In this document: in pieces, positions 28,347 through 37,611 of the stretch
How positions within the stretch are numbered: position 1 is the stretch's first letter
How the letters are laid out: the number at the start of each line of letters is the position of its first letter
Made by a program: the position numbers and the translations under genes
Assembly (NCBI RefSeq): GCF_002743335.1
Contig: NZ_PDZB01000024.1
Location: 1 to 45,859, forward strand
Length of the DNA: 45,859 nt
DNA from: Sporosarcina sp. P32b
GTDB taxonomy: Bacteria > Bacillota > Bacilli > Bacillales_A > Planococcaceae
Direction of reading: 5' to 3'
Notes under the pieces: model-generated
What the model saw: only the letters and a program-made list of their open reading frames with translations
Databases searched by the model: none
Told to the model about the DNA's origin: nothing

Positions 28347-28362
28347 GTTGCATAAGGGAAAC
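28347..28362 (+). promoter_or_regulatory. MntR-like box 2
   Basis: GTTGCATAAGGGAAAC, the closest of the three to the Bacillus MntR pattern, 41 bases after box 1 (about four helical turns). Confidence 0.7.
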
Positions 28363-28441
28363 TATTGTTTTATATTATTACTTATAAAAAAACTATACTG
28401 CTTCTTGAGTAAAATAAAAGTTGTATTCCTTTTATCTGAAA

Positions 28442-28457
28442 GTTGCACTAGGGAAAG
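28442..28457 (+). promoter_or_regulatory. MntR-like box 3
   Basis: GTTGCACTAGGGAAAG, 95 bases after box 2 (about nine turns) and ending five bases before the AGGAGG of the ATPase gene. Confidence 0.6.
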
Positions 28458-28475
28458 AAAAGAGGAGGAAACTGG

Positions 28476-29216
28476 ATGATAGATCCGATAACGGTCAGCA
28501 ATATAAGTGTTTCGTATGACGGCAATGAAGTCGTAAAAGACGTTTCGTTTTCATTTGGATCTGGTAGTTTGATTGGTGTTCTCGGGCCGAATGGTGCGGG
28601 TAAATCTACATTGATGAAAGCTATGCTTGGCTTAATCCATAAAGATCAGGGGGATGTAAAAATCGGTAGCAAGACGGTGGATTCCATGCGTAAGCAAATC
28701 GCTTATGTTCCTCAGCGTTCCAATATCGACTGGAACTTCCCGATCATTGTGAAAGATACGGTTTTACTAGGAACGTATCCAAAAATTGGTTTGCTCAGAC
28801 GTCCGCGTAAAGCAGATAAAGAATGGGCAATGGAGTGTTTAAAGCAAGTAGGAATGGAAGGTTTCGCAAATCGCCAAATTGGTGAATTGTCGGGTGGCCA
28901 GCAACAACGGGTATTCCTTGCACGCGCACTAGCCCAAAAGGCGGACTATTTCTTTCTTGACGAACCATTTGTCGGAATTGACGTATCCAGTGAAGAAATC
29001 ATTATTGGAATCTTGCGCGAAATGCGAGAGGCCGGCAAAGTGATTTTCGTTGTTCACCATGATTTGTCTAAAGTGAAAAAGTATTTTGATGGGTTGGTCC
29101 TCATTAATAAAGAGTTAATTGATGCAGGTCCTACTAGTAAAGTGTTCCAGTCAGACAATATGGCGAAAGCATATAACCGTGAATTTATGATCGACGGCTT
29201 GGAGGTTTCTATGTAA
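28476..29216 (+). CDS. mntB: Manganese ABC transporter, ATP-binding subunit
   Basis: 246 residues with AGGAGG upstream. Walker A is LGPNGAGKST (about 36-45), the Q-loop is in AYVPQRSNIDWNFP, the signature is LSGGQQQRVFLARAL, and Walker B is YFFLDEPFVGID with the H-loop in FVVHHDLSKV. The sequence belongs to the metal-chelate (Mn/Zn, cluster 9) group. It energises import with the permease and binding protein that follow. Order ATPase-permease-binding protein is the staphylococcal mntABC type, although I use Bacillus gene names (there MntB is the ATPase). Three MntR-like boxes lie upstream. Confidence 0.9.
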   Translation: MIDPITVSNISVSYDGNEVVKDVSFSFGSGSLIGVLGPNGAGKSTLMKAMLGLIHKDQGDVKIGSKTVDSMRKQIAYVPQRSNIDWNFPIIVKDTVLLGTYPKIGLLRRPRKADKEWAMECLKQVGMEGFANRQIGELSGGQQQRVFLARALAQKADYFFLDEPFVGIDVSSEEIIIGILREMREAGKVIFVVHHDLSKVKKYFDGLVLINKELIDAGPTSKVFQSDNMAKAYNREFMIDGLEVSM

Positions 29217-30085
29217 TGGAGTTTATTCAAGACTTAATGACGTACGGTTTCTTACAGAAAGCATTGATTACGTCGATCATGGTCGGCATCATTTGTGGAG
29301 TCATTGGTAGTTTCATCGTTCTTCGAGGTATGGCTTTGATGGGTGATGCGATTTCCCACGCGGTTCTACCGGGTGTTGCCATTTCTTATATGCTTGGAAT
29401 TAGTTATTTCTATGGTGCCGTGTTTACGGGTGTTCTTACCGCATTCAGCATCGGTGCCATATCTCAAAATAGTCGAATCAAGAATGACTCCTCTATCGGG
29501 ATTGTCTTTTCAGCGTTTTTTGCTCTCGGGATTATTTTAATCACACAAGCCAAAAGCGCGACGGACTTAACGCAGATTTTATTCGGTAACGTGTTATCTG
29601 TCCGTAGTTCTGATATGTGGCTGACATTGATCATTGGTGCCATTGTCATTTTAGTAGTCGTGTTGTTCTTTAAAGAACTTCTCGTTTCTAGTTTTGACGA
29701 GACGATGGCCGCAGCATACGGTTTGAAAACGCGTTTAATTCATTACGCGATTATGTTTTTATTAACGTTGGTTACAGTTGCTTCATTACAAACTGTTGGA
29801 GTAATTCTTGTTGTCTCTTTATTGATTACACCCGCTTCTACGGCGTATCTATTAACGAATCGCCTATCCATCATGGTCGTACTGGCAGCATTTTTCGGTG
29901 CCGTGTCTTCCATCACTGGATTGTATTTCAGTTTCTTGTACAACATGCCATCTGGACCCGTGATCGCCTTAGCCGCGACAGCCATTTTCGTCCTGGCATT
30001 TTTATTCTCACCTAAACAAGGTCTTGTGGTCGGTATGTTCCGGAAGAAATTCAAACGTAAATCAATGACAGGCGCAACCGAGTAA
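29216..30085 (+). CDS. mntC: Manganese ABC transporter, permease subunit
   Basis: 289 residues starting on the last base of the ATPase stop codon region (one-base overlap). Eight or nine transmembrane helices match the ABC-3 family, with the characteristic GSFIVLRGMALMGDAISHAV and GVAISYMLG. Also typical are ASLQTVGVILVVSLLITPAS and TAYLLTNRLS. It forms the homodimeric channel of the importer. Only one permease gene is present, unlike B. subtilis which has two. The C-terminus is basic (RKKFKRKSM). Confidence 0.92.
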   Translation: MEFIQDLMTYGFLQKALITSIMVGIICGVIGSFIVLRGMALMGDAISHAVLPGVAISYMLGISYFYGAVFTGVLTAFSIGAISQNSRIKNDSSIGIVFSAFFALGIILITQAKSATDLTQILFGNVLSVRSSDMWLTLIIGAIVILVVVLFFKELLVSSFDETMAAAYGLKTRLIHYAIMFLLTLVTVASLQTVGVILVVSLLITPASTAYLLTNRLSIMVVLAAFFGAVSSITGLYFSFLYNMPSGPVIALAATAIFVLAFLFSPKQGLVVGMFRKKFKRKSMTGATE

Positions 30086-30146
30086 GGAACCAACCGCCAC
30101 GGCGGTAAAATAAATTTAATATCCATAAAGGAGTAGAGTGTATTAC

Positions 30147-31124
30147 ATGAAGAACTTAGCAAAGTGGCTAACGTTGTCATTGCTCGCTGTATTTATGTTA
30201 GCGGCATGCGGTAATGATGATGAAGGCAAAAAGACAGAAGGTACGGACGACGGAGACAAAGTAGCGGAAACAGGCGACAAGCTGAAAGTCGTTACGTCAT
30301 TTACTATCATTGCGGATATGGCACGTGAAATCGGTGGGGACTACGTTGACGTATATAACTTAGTACCAACTGGAACGGACCCTCACGAATATGAGCCATT
30401 GCCGAATGATATCAAAGCGGCAACAGATGCTGACGTATTATTCTACAACGGTTTAAACCTAGAAGGCGGAGAAAAAGGCTGGTTCTTCAAAATGATGGAT
30501 TCCGTCGGTCAGAAGGACGAAAATATTTTCAGCTTGACTGAAGATGTAGGGCCGAAGTATATCGGTGGAGAAGACGGCACTGATGAGGAAATCAATCCAC
30601 ACGCGTTTATCGATCCAGCGGTTGGTGTCAAGATGGCAGAAGCTATGCGCGACGTATTGATTGAAAAGCACCCGACAGAGAGCGAAAAAATTCAAGCGCA
30701 AGGTGACGAATACGTAAAACGTCTTCAAGAATTGGATGATGAATTCGCAGAGCGTATTTCTACAATACCTGAAGAAAACCGTGTACTCGTAACAAGTGAA
30801 CGTGCATTCCAGTACTTGAATGATCACTACGGCTTAAAAGAAGCGTTTATCTGGGAAATCGATACAGAAGAGAATGGTTCTCCTAAACAAATTAAAGAAC
30901 TCATTAACTATATCAAAGAGCACAAAGTTCCTGTGTTATTTGTAGAATCCAACGTAGACACTCGCCCAATGGAAACTGTTTCTGCAGAGACTGGCGTTCC
31001 AATTGCCGAAAAGCCGATCTACTCTGATGAAATTGGTAATCCTGGTGACGAGATTGATACGTATGTAAAATATTTGAGCTACAATATGGATCTCATTCAT
31101 GATGAGTTGAGCAAAGAACGATAA
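30147..31124 (+). CDS. mntA: Manganese-binding lipoprotein of the ABC transporter
   Basis: I take the ATG at 30147 (MKNLAKWLTLSLLAVFMLAA, 325 residues), which follows GGAGTAGAGTGTATTAC; the ATG at 30138 with MYYMKN is less likely. The lipobox LAACG puts the lipidated cysteine at residue 21. Metal ligands by family pattern are His-80 (GTDPHEYEP), His-152 (INPHAFIDP), Glu-218 (VTSERAFQYL) and Asp-294 (YSDEIGNPG). Glu at the third position, instead of the His seen in zinc proteins, points to manganese. A linker rich in D, E, G and K (22-45) follows the cysteine. It is the last gene of the operon and is followed by a strong terminator. Confidence 0.92.
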   Translation: MKNLAKWLTLSLLAVFMLAACGNDDEGKKTEGTDDGDKVAETGDKLKVVTSFTIIADMAREIGGDYVDVYNLVPTGTDPHEYEPLPNDIKAATDADVLFYNGLNLEGGEKGWFFKMMDSVGQKDENIFSLTEDVGPKYIGGEDGTDEEINPHAFIDPAVGVKMAEAMRDVLIEKHPTESEKIQAQGDEYVKRLQELDDEFAERISTIPEENRVLVTSERAFQYLNDHYGLKEAFIWEIDTEENGSPKQIKELINYIKEHKVPVLFVESNVDTRPMETVSAETGVPIAEKPIYSDEIGNPGDEIDTYVKYLSYNMDLIHDELSKER

Positions 31125-31152
31125 GTAACTCGGTCAACCAACTCGAGATAAA

Positions 31153-31187
31153 AAGGAAGCCACACTCCCCTTGTGGCTTCCTTTTTT
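31153..31187 (+). terminator. Terminator of the manganese operon
   Basis: AAGGAAGCCACA and TGTGGCTTCCTT form a 12-bp perfect stem followed by TTTT, 28 bases after the binding-protein stop. Confidence 0.9.
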
Positions 31188-31202
31188 GTTTGTATAAAAG
31201 TA

Positions 31203-31231
31203 TTGAATATATAAGTCTTAGCTTATATGCT
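31203..31231 (+). promoter_or_regulatory. arsR promoter with ArsR-type operator
   Basis: TTGAAT and TATGCT are 17 bases apart. Between them lies the inverted repeat ATATAAG-TCTTAG-CTTATAT (31209-31228), in the place and form expected for autoregulation by an ArsR repressor. Confidence 0.6.
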
Positions 31232-31259
31232 ATAGATACTAAAAACAAAGGAGTATTTT

Positions 31260-31574
31260 ATGAATCCTAAACAAATGGAACGTTTCTTAAAAACGATTGG
31301 CGATCAATCCCGATTACAATTATTGAAGGCATTGGAGCAAAAGCCTTTATGCATTTGTGATTTGAATACTTTACTAGACGTATCACAACCTGCAATTAGC
31401 CAGCATATGCACAGACTAAAGAGTGATGAAATTGTGCTGAATGAACGACGTGGACGTTGGGTGTTTTGGTCATTAAATGATTCCCATCCCCACTACTTGT
31501 TACTACAAGAATTATTGAAGTTATTACCGGTTCCTACTATTGAATGTAGTCAGGAGGAGAATCGATGCAAATAA
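31260..31574 (+). CDS. arsR: ArsR-family metalloregulatory repressor
   Basis: 104 residues with AAAGGAG upstream. A winged helix runs from [17 protein letters not shown] to [10 protein letters not shown], with the recognition helix in [18 protein letters not shown]. The metal-site helix begins [12 protein letters not shown]; the paired cysteines (Cys-31 and Cys-33) match the arsenic/antimony ArsR3N-like site. The next gene overlaps by ten bases and is an arsenite pump-like permease, which fits arsenite induction. Additional Cys residues lie near the C-terminus ([10 protein letters not shown]). Binding of As(III) is inferred. Confidence 0.9.
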   Translation: MNPKQMERFLKTIGDQSRLQLLKALEQKPLCICDLNTLLDVSQPAISQHMHRLKSDEIVLNERRGRWVFWSLNDSHPHYLLLQELLKLLPVPTIECSQEENRCK

Positions 31575-32857
31575 TACTAGCTGCTACTATATTTCTACTC
31601 ACGTTGGTCCTGGTTATTTGGCAACCGCGTAACCTATCCATCGGCTGGTCCGCTATCGCTGGTGCGGTTCTCGCCTTACTTTTTGGTGTCGTCAGCTTTA
31701 CTGACGTCATTGATGTAACGTCTATCGTATGGAATGCTACATTAACGTTTGTTGCACTGATCATCATTTCCTTGATCCTCGATGAAATCGGATTTTTCGA
31801 ATGGTCTGCATTACATATGGCGCGTTTTGCCAAAGGAAGCGGCGTGCGGATGTTTTTACTAGTCATCCTGCTTGGTGCCAGTGTATCGGCTTTATTCGCA
31901 AATGATGGAGCCGCATTAATACTCACGCCCATAGTTCTCGCGATGGTGCGTGCGCTTAATTTCAAAGAGAAAATGATCTTACCCTTCGTCATGGCGTCGG
32001 GATTCATTGCGGACACTACTTCCCTGCCATTTGTCGTCAGCAATCTCGTGAACATCGTCTCTGCTGACTTCTTCGGCATCGGCTTCGCTGAATACGCGAG
32101 CCGTATGATCATTCCGAACTTCTTCAGTCTTGGCGCAAGTATTGTCGTGTTGTATTTGTACTTCCGCAAATCGATACCGAAACGTTTTGATGAGAAATTG
32201 CTACGTACACCTGCCAGTGCGATACGTGACCATAAACTATTCCGTATTTCCTGGGTAGTACTCGGCGTATTATTGTTCGGCTACTTCATTAGCGAATCAC
32301 TAGGTTTACCAGTCTCCTTTATCGCAGGTTCCATTGCGATCATATTCTTGCTGATCGCAAGGACAAGCGAAGCGGTGCAGACTAAAACGGTAATCAAAGG
32401 CGCACCCTGGGCTATTGTGTTCTTTTCTATCGGGATGTACGTAGTCGTCTATGGATTGCGCAATGCAGGATTGACGACTGTACTGACAGGTTTGATCGAG
32501 TGGACATCGAGCCATGGCTTGTATGCTGCAACGATTAGCATGGGGTTCATCGCAGCGATCCTATCGTCGATTATGAATAATATGCCGACTGTCATGATCG
32601 ACGCGCTCGCAATCCAAGATGCCGCAGTTCCGCCTGATGTGCGAGAAGCGCTAATTTATGCGAATGTGATTGGGTCTGATTTAGGTCCGAAGATGACACC
32701 GATCGGCTCGCTCGCGACGTTGCTTTGGTTGCATGTGCTATCGTTAAAAGGCGTGCGTATTTCATGGGGGTATTATTTCAAGGTAGGTATCGTATTGACT
32801 GTGCCTACGCTTCTGATTACGTTGACGGGGTTATGGTGGTGGCTTTCGGTTTCTTGA
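31565..32857 (+). CDS. arsB: ArsB-type arsenite efflux permease
   Basis: 430 residues, the standard ArsB length, with GGAGGAG eight bases before the ATG. About twelve transmembrane helices fit the family. Conserved elements include [60 protein letters not shown] and [36 protein letters not shown] closes the match. It exports arsenite/antimonite by the proton gradient. No arsC or arsA is present in the window. The 230 bases after it hold a terminator pair. Confidence 0.93.
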   Translation: MQIILAATIFLLTLVLVIWQPRNLSIGWSAIAGAVLALLFGVVSFTDVIDVTSIVWNATLTFVALIIISLILDEIGFFEWSALHMARFAKGSGVRMFLLVILLGASVSALFANDGAALILTPIVLAMVRALNFKEKMILPFVMASGFIADTTSLPFVVSNLVNIVSADFFGIGFAEYASRMIIPNFFSLGASIVVLYLYFRKSIPKRFDEKLLRTPASAIRDHKLFRISWVVLGVLLFGYFISESLGLPVSFIAGSIAIIFLLIARTSEAVQTKTVIKGAPWAIVFFSIGMYVVVYGLRNAGLTTVLTGLIEWTSSHGLYAATISMGFIAAILSSIMNNMPTVMIDALAIQDAAVPPDVREALIYANVIGSDLGPKMTPIGSLATLLWLHVLSLKGVRISWGYYFKVGIVLTVPTLLITLTGLWWWLSVS

Positions 32858-33016
32858 AAGTAAGGAAGGCCAAGGATTGGCACTTCCCCTATTTAGATAC
32901 TAGCGAACTCTCACAAACGTTTATGCTGATCTCCGGAGTATTACTTTGGTTCTCAATTTCTATCGATGATTTATCCATAGGGAAAAGTAAACAAAATGAA
33001 TATAACGAATTAAAAA

Positions 33017-33066
33017 AGAACACACTCAATGAGATTACTTACATGTTCTCTCATCAAGTGTGTTCT
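33017..33066 (+). terminator. Terminator after arsB, possibly bidirectional
   Basis: AGAACACACT and AGTGTGTTCT, extended by AATGAGA/TCTCAT, form a ~17-bp interrupted stem. Only ATTT follows on the plus strand, while a T-run (from AAAAAA at 33012) follows on the minus strand. It may serve arsB and back up the tRNA terminator. Confidence 0.6.
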
Positions 33067-33093
33067 ATTTATATGTTTCCAACGGCATAAAAA

Positions 33094-33146
33094 AAACAAC
33101 GATTGTCTGCACGATCCAATTGGACCATGGCAAACAACCGTTGTTT
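33094..33146 (-). terminator. Terminator of tRNA-Arg
   Basis: AAACAACG-TTGT-TGC near 33094 pairs with GCA-ACAA-CGTTGTTT ending 33146, followed on the minus strand by TTTTTTTT. It is 15 bases after the tRNA 3' end. Confidence 0.8.
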
Positions 33147-33160
33147 AGATAGAACCTTGA

Positions 33161-33232
33161 TGCCCTCGGCGGGAGTCGAACCCACATTTTGAGCTTCGGA
33201 GGCTCACGTGCTATCCATTGCACCACGAGGAC
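33161..33232 (-). tRNA. tRNA-Arg (anticodon CCG)
   Basis: 72 bases. The acceptor stem GTCCTCG pairs CGAGGGC with one G-T pair, the T-loop region is GGGTTCGACTCCC, and the anticodon stem TGAGC/GCTCA encloses CTCCGAA, so the anticodon is CCG and reads CGG. The discriminator base is A and the CCA is not encoded. It stands alone, with a terminator downstream and no integration-type duplication visible. Confidence 0.95.
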
Positions 33233-33360
33233 TAAACGTGTAGTATCAAACTTTAACTATAATTACTCCACTACAGAAAAAAGCTTTTCTTCTGTAAGAG
33301 ACATCTTCCATTATATCGTAGAATATAATGAAAAGCAATGTGTATTTTTAAGGCAAATGA

Positions 33361-33377
33361 TTTGACCTTTGTTGACC
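33361..33377 (-). promoter_or_regulatory. CtsR operator upstream of clpP
   Basis: On the minus strand the heptads GGTCAAC and GGTCAAA are separated by AAA, matching the CtsR box. It covers the candidate -35 (TTGACC) of the clpP promoter. ctsR itself is not in the window. Confidence 0.8.
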
Positions 33378-33463
33378 TTAATAGGTAAAATACAGTTATA
33401 GTTGAAATACGAAATGATTTCAACCGAACGAATATTATGAAGTAATTAAAGGAGGAAGTCTAA

Positions 33464-34060
33464 TTGAATCTAATTCCTACAGTTATTGAACAAACAAACC
33501 GTGGTGAGCGAGCGTACGACATCTACTCTCGTCTATTGAAAGACCGTATTATCATGTTGGGGAGCGGTATTGACGACAACGTAGCAAACTCCATCGTGGC
33601 ACAACTGCTATTCTTGGAAGCTGAAGATCCAGAGAAAGATATCTCCATTTATATCAACAGCCCAGGTGGAAGCATCACAGCAGGTATGGCAATCTATGAT
33701 ACAATGCAATACATCAAACCAGACATCCGCACAATCTGTGTAGGAATGGCAGCATCTATGGGTGCATTCTTGCTAACAGCTGGTACAGAAGGTAAACGTT
33801 ACGCTCTGCCAAACGCAGAAGTAATGATTCACCAACCACTAGGTGGCGCACAAGGTCAGGCAACTGAAATTGAAATCGCTGCAAAACGCATCTTGCACCT
33901 ACGTGAAAAACTAAACCAAATCCTATCCGATCGCACGGGCCAGCCAATCGACGTCATCGCAAAAGACACAGACCGCGATAACTTCATGACTGCCGAACGC
34001 GCTAAAGAATACGGTCTTATCGACCACGTTCTAGAACGCAGCGACATCGAAAAGAAATAA
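33464..34060 (+). CDS. clpP: ATP-dependent Clp protease proteolytic subunit
   Basis: 198 residues with a TTG start, seven bases after AAAGGAGG. The triad is Ser-98 ([10 protein letters not shown]), His-123 ([13 protein letters not shown]) and Asp-172 ([10 protein letters not shown]). It forms the 14-subunit barrel that works with ClpX/ClpC/ClpE in the cytoplasm and would degrade tmRNA-tagged proteins. It is a single-gene unit with a CtsR box and its own terminator. Length and sequence are standard. Confidence 0.98.
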   Translation: MNLIPTVIEQTNRGERAYDIYSRLLKDRIIMLGSGIDDNVANSIVAQLLFLEAEDPEKDISIYINSPGGSITAGMAIYDTMQYIKPDIRTICVGMAASMGAFLLTAGTEGKRYALPNAEVMIHQPLGGAQGQATEIEIAAKRILHLREKLNQILSDRTGQPIDVIAKDTDRDNFMTAERAKEYGLIDHVLERSDIEKK

Positions 34061-34067
34061 ATACCAC

Positions 34068-34110
34068 AGGTTGTCGCAGAAAGCCAAAAGGCCTTCCGCG
34101 ACAACCTTTT
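34068..34110 (+). terminator. clpP terminator
   Basis: AGGTTGTCGC and GCGACAACCT form a 10-bp stem, with an inner AGGCC-like hairpin in the loop, followed by TTTTTATTTT. Confidence 0.85.
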
Positions 34111-34195
34111 TATTTTGTATTTTTATTTGGGTTTTGGTTTTGGTTTTATCTTTACCAATCAAATGGACTAGCTCTCTAACTCCAGAAAGAGACAC

Positions 34196-34391
34196 TTGTT
34201 GGTCGGAGTGAGAGCCGTGGCGAAGTACGGCTTTTGCGAGTAAAAGCGAAGCGTTAGAAGCACATCTTTGCACTTAAGGCGGCGACTCCGGGAGGATCAG
34301 CGTGAGTTCGAGACCCTGGACTGAACGAAGTGAAGGAAGCGGCTCGGGCCACGCCCTCCGGAAAGCGTCCGCCTGGAACGCAGACCAACAA
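34196..34391. other. Structured non-coding element, candidate RNA or dispersed repeat
   Basis: A ~196-base, GC-richer stretch closed by the inverted repeat TTGTTGGTC/GACCAACAA. It contains several further hairpin-forming pieces (AGCCGTGGCGAAGTACGGCT; CTTTTGCGAGTAAAAG; CTCCGGGAGGATCAGCG; GCCCTCCGGAAAGCGTCCGC). The tail GGAAAGCGTCCGCCTGGAAC resembles a segment I have seen recur between genes in many Bacillales. Reading frames in it are low quality. It lies between clpP and crh, whose terminators point toward it from both sides, so no obvious gene drives its transcription. Neither strand nor function is known. Confidence 0.55.
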
Positions 34392-34426
34392 CTTCTCCAC
34401 GTCTCCCCTCCCTTATACCAAAAAAC

Positions 34427-34458
34427 AAAAAAAGATGACGAAACCTCAAAAGGTCATC
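34427..34458 (-). terminator. crh terminator
   Basis: GATGAC(G) and (G)GTCATC form a short stem with a CC/GG inner pair, followed on the minus strand by TTTTTTTG. It ends the trxB-region gene series on this strand. Confidence 0.7.
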
Positions 34459-34474
34459 GCCACCCATATCCAAC

Positions 34475-34732
34475 TCATTGCTCATCTTCCACTAAATCAG
34501 CCAAATTCTGAAGAGCTAACTCCTCATCAATCCCGTCCGTAATCAACGTGATCTCCGTACCCTTCGCAATCGCCAAACTCATAATCCCCATGATGCTCTT
34601 CGCATTCACCTGACGACTATCCTTCTTCAAATAAATATCAGCCGAATACTTATTGGCCTCCTGTACAAATAACGCTGCCTGCCTCGCTTGTAAACCGGGT
34701 TTAATCCCTACTGTAATTGTTTTTTCTACCAT
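34475..34732 (-). CDS. crh: HPr-like catabolite repression protein Crh
   Basis: 85 residues from the ATG at 34732, with AAAGGAG upstream; a longer frame adds ten poorly supported residues. The sequence PGLQARQAALFVQEANKYSA has Gln-15 where HPr has the phosphorylated His, and KSIMGIMSL keeps the regulatory Ser-46. This is the hallmark of Crh, which HprK phosphorylates and which then aids CcpA. Both HprK and PpaX are encoded in this window. It closes the rapZ-glmR-whiA-crh series as in B. subtilis. Confidence 0.93.
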   Translation of the reverse strand: MVEKTITVGIKPGLQARQAALFVQEANKYSADIYLKKDSRQVNAKSIMGIMSLAIAKGTEITLITDGIDEELALQNLADLVEDEQ

Positions 34733-34780
34733 ATTGTGTGCTCCTTTTCTTCCTCTTCTCATGAAGGATCTACTAGTAAT

Positions 34781-35707
34781 TTAACGTAATCGATCTGCGA
34801 TTTCTTCAATCTTACGCAAACGATGATTGACACCTGATTTACTGACCGGTGCACCCGTCACCAGCTCGCCTAACTCCTTTAGCGTCACATCTTGGTGCGT
34901 GACACGTAATTGAGCAATCTCTTGCAGACGTTCTGGTAATTGATCTAAACCAATCGTGCGTTCAATCAACTTAATATTTTCAACTTGTCTTTGTGCTGCA
35001 CCGATCGTCTTATTCAGATTGGCCGTTTCACAATTGACTAGCCGATTTACACTGTTGCGCATATCACGCATGATCCGCACATCCTCAAATTTCATAAGAG
35101 ATACATGCGCACCAATGATGCCAAGAAAATCGGATATTTTTTCTGCTTCTTTAAGATACGCAATAAATCCTTTTTTCCGTTCAATTGATTTCGCGTTCAA
35201 ATGGAAATGGTTCATCAACTCAACAAGTGATTGACTATGTTCTTGATAGCTCGAGAAGACTTCCAAATGATAAGAAGACGTCTCCGGATTATTCACGGAA
35301 CCTCCTGCCAGGAAAGCTCCCCGTAAGTATGCGCGTGCACAGCAATCTTTTTCAATTAACTGTGGATCGATCGTATTGATCATTTGGAAATCATGCGTCA
35401 TGATCGATAATTCTTCCAATAAGTGCTTAGCCCCATCACGGATTCGGCAAATATAGACATTATTTTTCTTTAAGCGCATTTTTTTTCGTACCAGCAATTC
35501 CACTTTATATGGATACAACGCCTTCATGTTCGAATACAGACGACGCGCAATAGATGCATTTTCTGTTTGAACGTCAAGACTTAGTTGTTTATTAGAAAAA
35601 GACATGACACCATTCATACGGATGAATGCCGCAATTTCTGATTTCGTACAGCAGTCATCCGCCTCAATCTGCGTCAATTCTTTTTTCGTTTTGGATGCAA
35701 AAGACAT
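34781..35707 (-). CDS. whiA: Sporulation/cell-division regulator WhiA
   Basis: 308 residues with GAGGGGG upstream. The N-terminal LAGLIDADG-like domain starts [20 protein letters not shown] and includes [17 protein letters not shown]. The C-terminal helix-turn-helix is [20 protein letters not shown] followed by [18 protein letters not shown]. In B. subtilis it binds DNA and influences division and chromosome segregation; in actinobacteria it regulates sporulation. It follows glmR by 41 bases and precedes crh. Confidence 0.96.
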   Translation of the reverse strand: MSFASKTKKELTQIEADDCCTKSEIAAFIRMNGVMSFSNKQLSLDVQTENASIARRLYSNMKALYPYKVELLVRKKMRLKKNNVYICRIRDGAKHLLEELSIMTHDFQMINTIDPQLIEKDCCARAYLRGAFLAGGSVNNPETSSYHLEVFSSYQEHSQSLVELMNHFHLNAKSIERKKGFIAYLKEAEKISDFLGIIGAHVSLMKFEDVRIMRDMRNSVNRLVNCETANLNKTIGAAQRQVENIKLIERTIGLDQLPERLQEIAQLRVTHQDVTLKELGELVTGAPVSKSGVNHRLRKIEEIADRLR

Positions 35708-35748
35708 GATATTCCCCCTCTTCGGCGATCTTCATATCTATCCGCCTT

Positions 35749-36717
35749 CTACGTTCTCTCTATATAACGCATCAACATATCTGATACTTCCATCGTTTTA
35801 TGCATAATCGTTCCATCTAATATTGTCGCGATCTCCTGCACAAATACTTCAGACACTAGTGATTGCAGTATTTCTAAGTCGTTCTCTACAAGCCAAGGCT
35901 CTTCATTTTCATTCAGGTTATACGTACGTCTGAACGCTTCTGCATTATTCACTAGTACTGCATCAAGAAAAGGTTCTCCCGCGTGATCATAGAGCGCCTG
36001 AACATGCTCAGAAGCAGTATAACGATAAGTTTCGCCACGTTGCGTCGTTAAATTACCAACATAGACCTTTTTCGCAGTACTTTCGAGAATTGCTTCGCGG
36101 ATATCTTGCACTAAAAGTGTTGGCAAAGTACTAGTATACAAGCTTCCCGGCCCAAATACGATTAAATCTGCATTTTTTATCGTATCGGCTGTTTCCGGCA
36201 AAGGTTTTACATCTTGAGGCGTGATGAAAACGTTACGGATCTTCCTTCCATAGAGAGGAATTTTCGATTCACCTGTAATGATTGAACCATCTTCGAGCTC
36301 GGCATGCAAGGTAATTCGCTGATTTGCTGCAGGTAATACTGTTCCTTTAATATTCAGAACAACGCCCATCTGCTCGACTGCACGTGCGAAATCACCCGTG
36401 ATAGTCGTTAGGGCTGTAAGCATTAAATTACCAAGAGAATGTCCCTTCAAACCATCCGTTCCCTCAAATCGATGCTGGAACATTTTCTCAATCATCGGCT
36501 CCACATCTGAAAGCGCTGCCATAACCTGTCTTATATCTCCAGGTGGCGGGACGTTATACTGGTCGAGTAAACGGCCTGAACTTCCCCCGTCATCCGCCAC
36601 CGTAACAATCGCTGTCAGTTCAATTGGGTAGCGTTTTAAACCGCGAAGGATATTGGATAACCCTGTGCCGCCACCGAACACAACAACTCTTTTCATCGTA
36701 GTGGATTGCATATTCAT
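35749..36717 (-). CDS. glmR: Gluconeogenesis/peptidoglycan-precursor factor GlmR (YvcK)
   Basis: 322 residues from the ATG at 36717, one base after the rapZ stop, with AAAGGG upstream; the longer frame overlaps rapZ by 125 bases. Conserved parts are RVVVFGGGTGLSNILRGLKR, VTVADDGGSSGRLLDQYNVP, the following PPGDIRQVMAALSD, GHSLGNLMLTAL and VFGPGSLYTSTLPTLLV. The protein binds UDP-sugars and, in B. subtilis, stimulates GlmS to supply UDP-GlcNAc during growth on gluconeogenic carbon. Its place between rapZ and whiA is conserved. Confidence 0.95.
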   Translation of the reverse strand: MNMQSTTMKRVVVFGGGTGLSNILRGLKRYPIELTAIVTVADDGGSSGRLLDQYNVPPPGDIRQVMAALSDVEPMIEKMFQHRFEGTDGLKGHSLGNLMLTALTTITGDFARAVEQMGVVLNIKGTVLPAANQRITLHAELEDGSIITGESKIPLYGRKIRNVFITPQDVKPLPETADTIKNADLIVFGPGSLYTSTLPTLLVQDIREAILESTAKKVYVGNLTTQRGETYRYTASEHVQALYDHAGEPFLDAVLVNNAEAFRRTYNLNENEEPWLVENDLEILQSLVSEVFVQEIATILDGTIMHKTMEVSDMLMRYIERT

Positions 36718-36718
36718 G

Positions 36719-37606
36719 TCAACCCTTTCTTTTTTCAACATCCCGATGTGATACATAGGTCGGGTAGTCGCCTTTAAACACACTTGTAAAGTATTCAGCA
36801 AGTGTAACAGAGCGGTGTTGACCACCTGTACAACCGAACGCAATGACTGCTTGACCTTTTCCTTCTTGTTTATACTGCGGAATCAAGAACTTGAATAAAT
36901 CGGTTAGTTTTTCGATTAATTCTTTCGTGTCCGACCATTTCAATACGTAATCTGACACTTCACGATTCAAACCTGTCAATGGACGTAATTCTTCCAAATA
37001 AAACGGGTTCGGTAAAAACCGTACGTCGAACACTACGTCTGCATCAATCGGCATCCCATGTTTAAATCCGAATGAGACAAAATTTAAGGTGAAGTTTGGC
37101 TCGCCAGCTTCAGAAAATTCGCGTGTGATTTTTTCTCGTAATTGCTTAGGCTTTAATTTGGATGTGTCGATAATCGAACGGGATAGTCCTTTTATTTCTG
37201 TTAATAAAAGACGCTCTTTGCGAATACCTTCGAGTAACGTGCCACCTTCAGATAATGGATGTGACCTACGCGTTTCTTTATATCGTTTCACAAGTGCTTC
37301 GTCATCTGAATCGAGGAATAGCAAACTCGTTTTAACATCTTCCATTTTGAATAACCCTTCGAGTGCAGTAATCATGGAGTCGAATAAACTTCCTCCGCGC
37401 GTATCCATCACGGCTGCAATACGTCTCATTTGATTATCTGACTTCATCATCAAATCCAGGAATGTTACAAATAATTCGGGTGGTAAGTTGTCTATGCAAT
37501 AGAACCCCATGTCTTCAAAGCATTGCATGGCGACTGTTTTACCTGCACCTGACATACCCGTAATTATGACAACTTCGTATTCATTTACCACTTGTGGTTG
37601 ATCCAT
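36719..37606 (-). CDS. rapZ: RapZ/YvcJ nucleotide-binding regulator
   Basis: 295 residues. The P-loop is [10 protein letters not shown] (residues 15-24) and a second motif is [11 protein letters not shown]. The C-terminal domain carries [38 protein letters not shown] and [17 protein letters not shown], all typical of the family. It hydrolyses GTP/ATP. In E. coli the relative controls GlmS through small-RNA decay, while the Bacillus role is less defined. It starts five bases after the Nudix gene stop and abuts glmR. Confidence 0.95.
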   Translation of the reverse strand: MDQPQVVNEYEVVIITGMSGAGKTVAMQCFEDMGFYCIDNLPPELFVTFLDLMMKSDNQMRRIAAVMDTRGGSLFDSMITALEGLFKMEDVKTSLLFLDSDDEALVKRYKETRRSHPLSEGGTLLEGIRKERLLLTEIKGLSRSIIDTSKLKPKQLREKITREFSEAGEPNFTLNFVSFGFKHGMPIDADVVFDVRFLPNPFYLEELRPLTGLNREVSDYVLKWSDTKELIEKLTDLFKFLIPQYKQEGKGQAVIAFGCTGGQHRSVTLAEYFTSVFKGDYPTYVSHRDVEKRKG

Positions 37607-37611
37607 AAATG

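Noticed and set aside
28057..28475. Metal riboswitch (yybP-ykoY type) before the manganese operon
   Set aside because: I could not find the conserved loop sequences, and the MntR-like boxes explain regulation.
32725..33090. Plus-strand frame overlapping the arsB end
   Set aside because: It is out of frame with arsB, lacks a ribosome binding site, and ends inside the terminator.
33161..33232. tRNA-Arg as an island attachment site
   Set aside because: No copy of its 3' end is seen elsewhere in the window and no integrase is present.
34297..34542. Reading frames in the structured element
   Set aside because: They overlap on both strands, have no ribosome binding site, and cross hairpins; composition is not protein-like.
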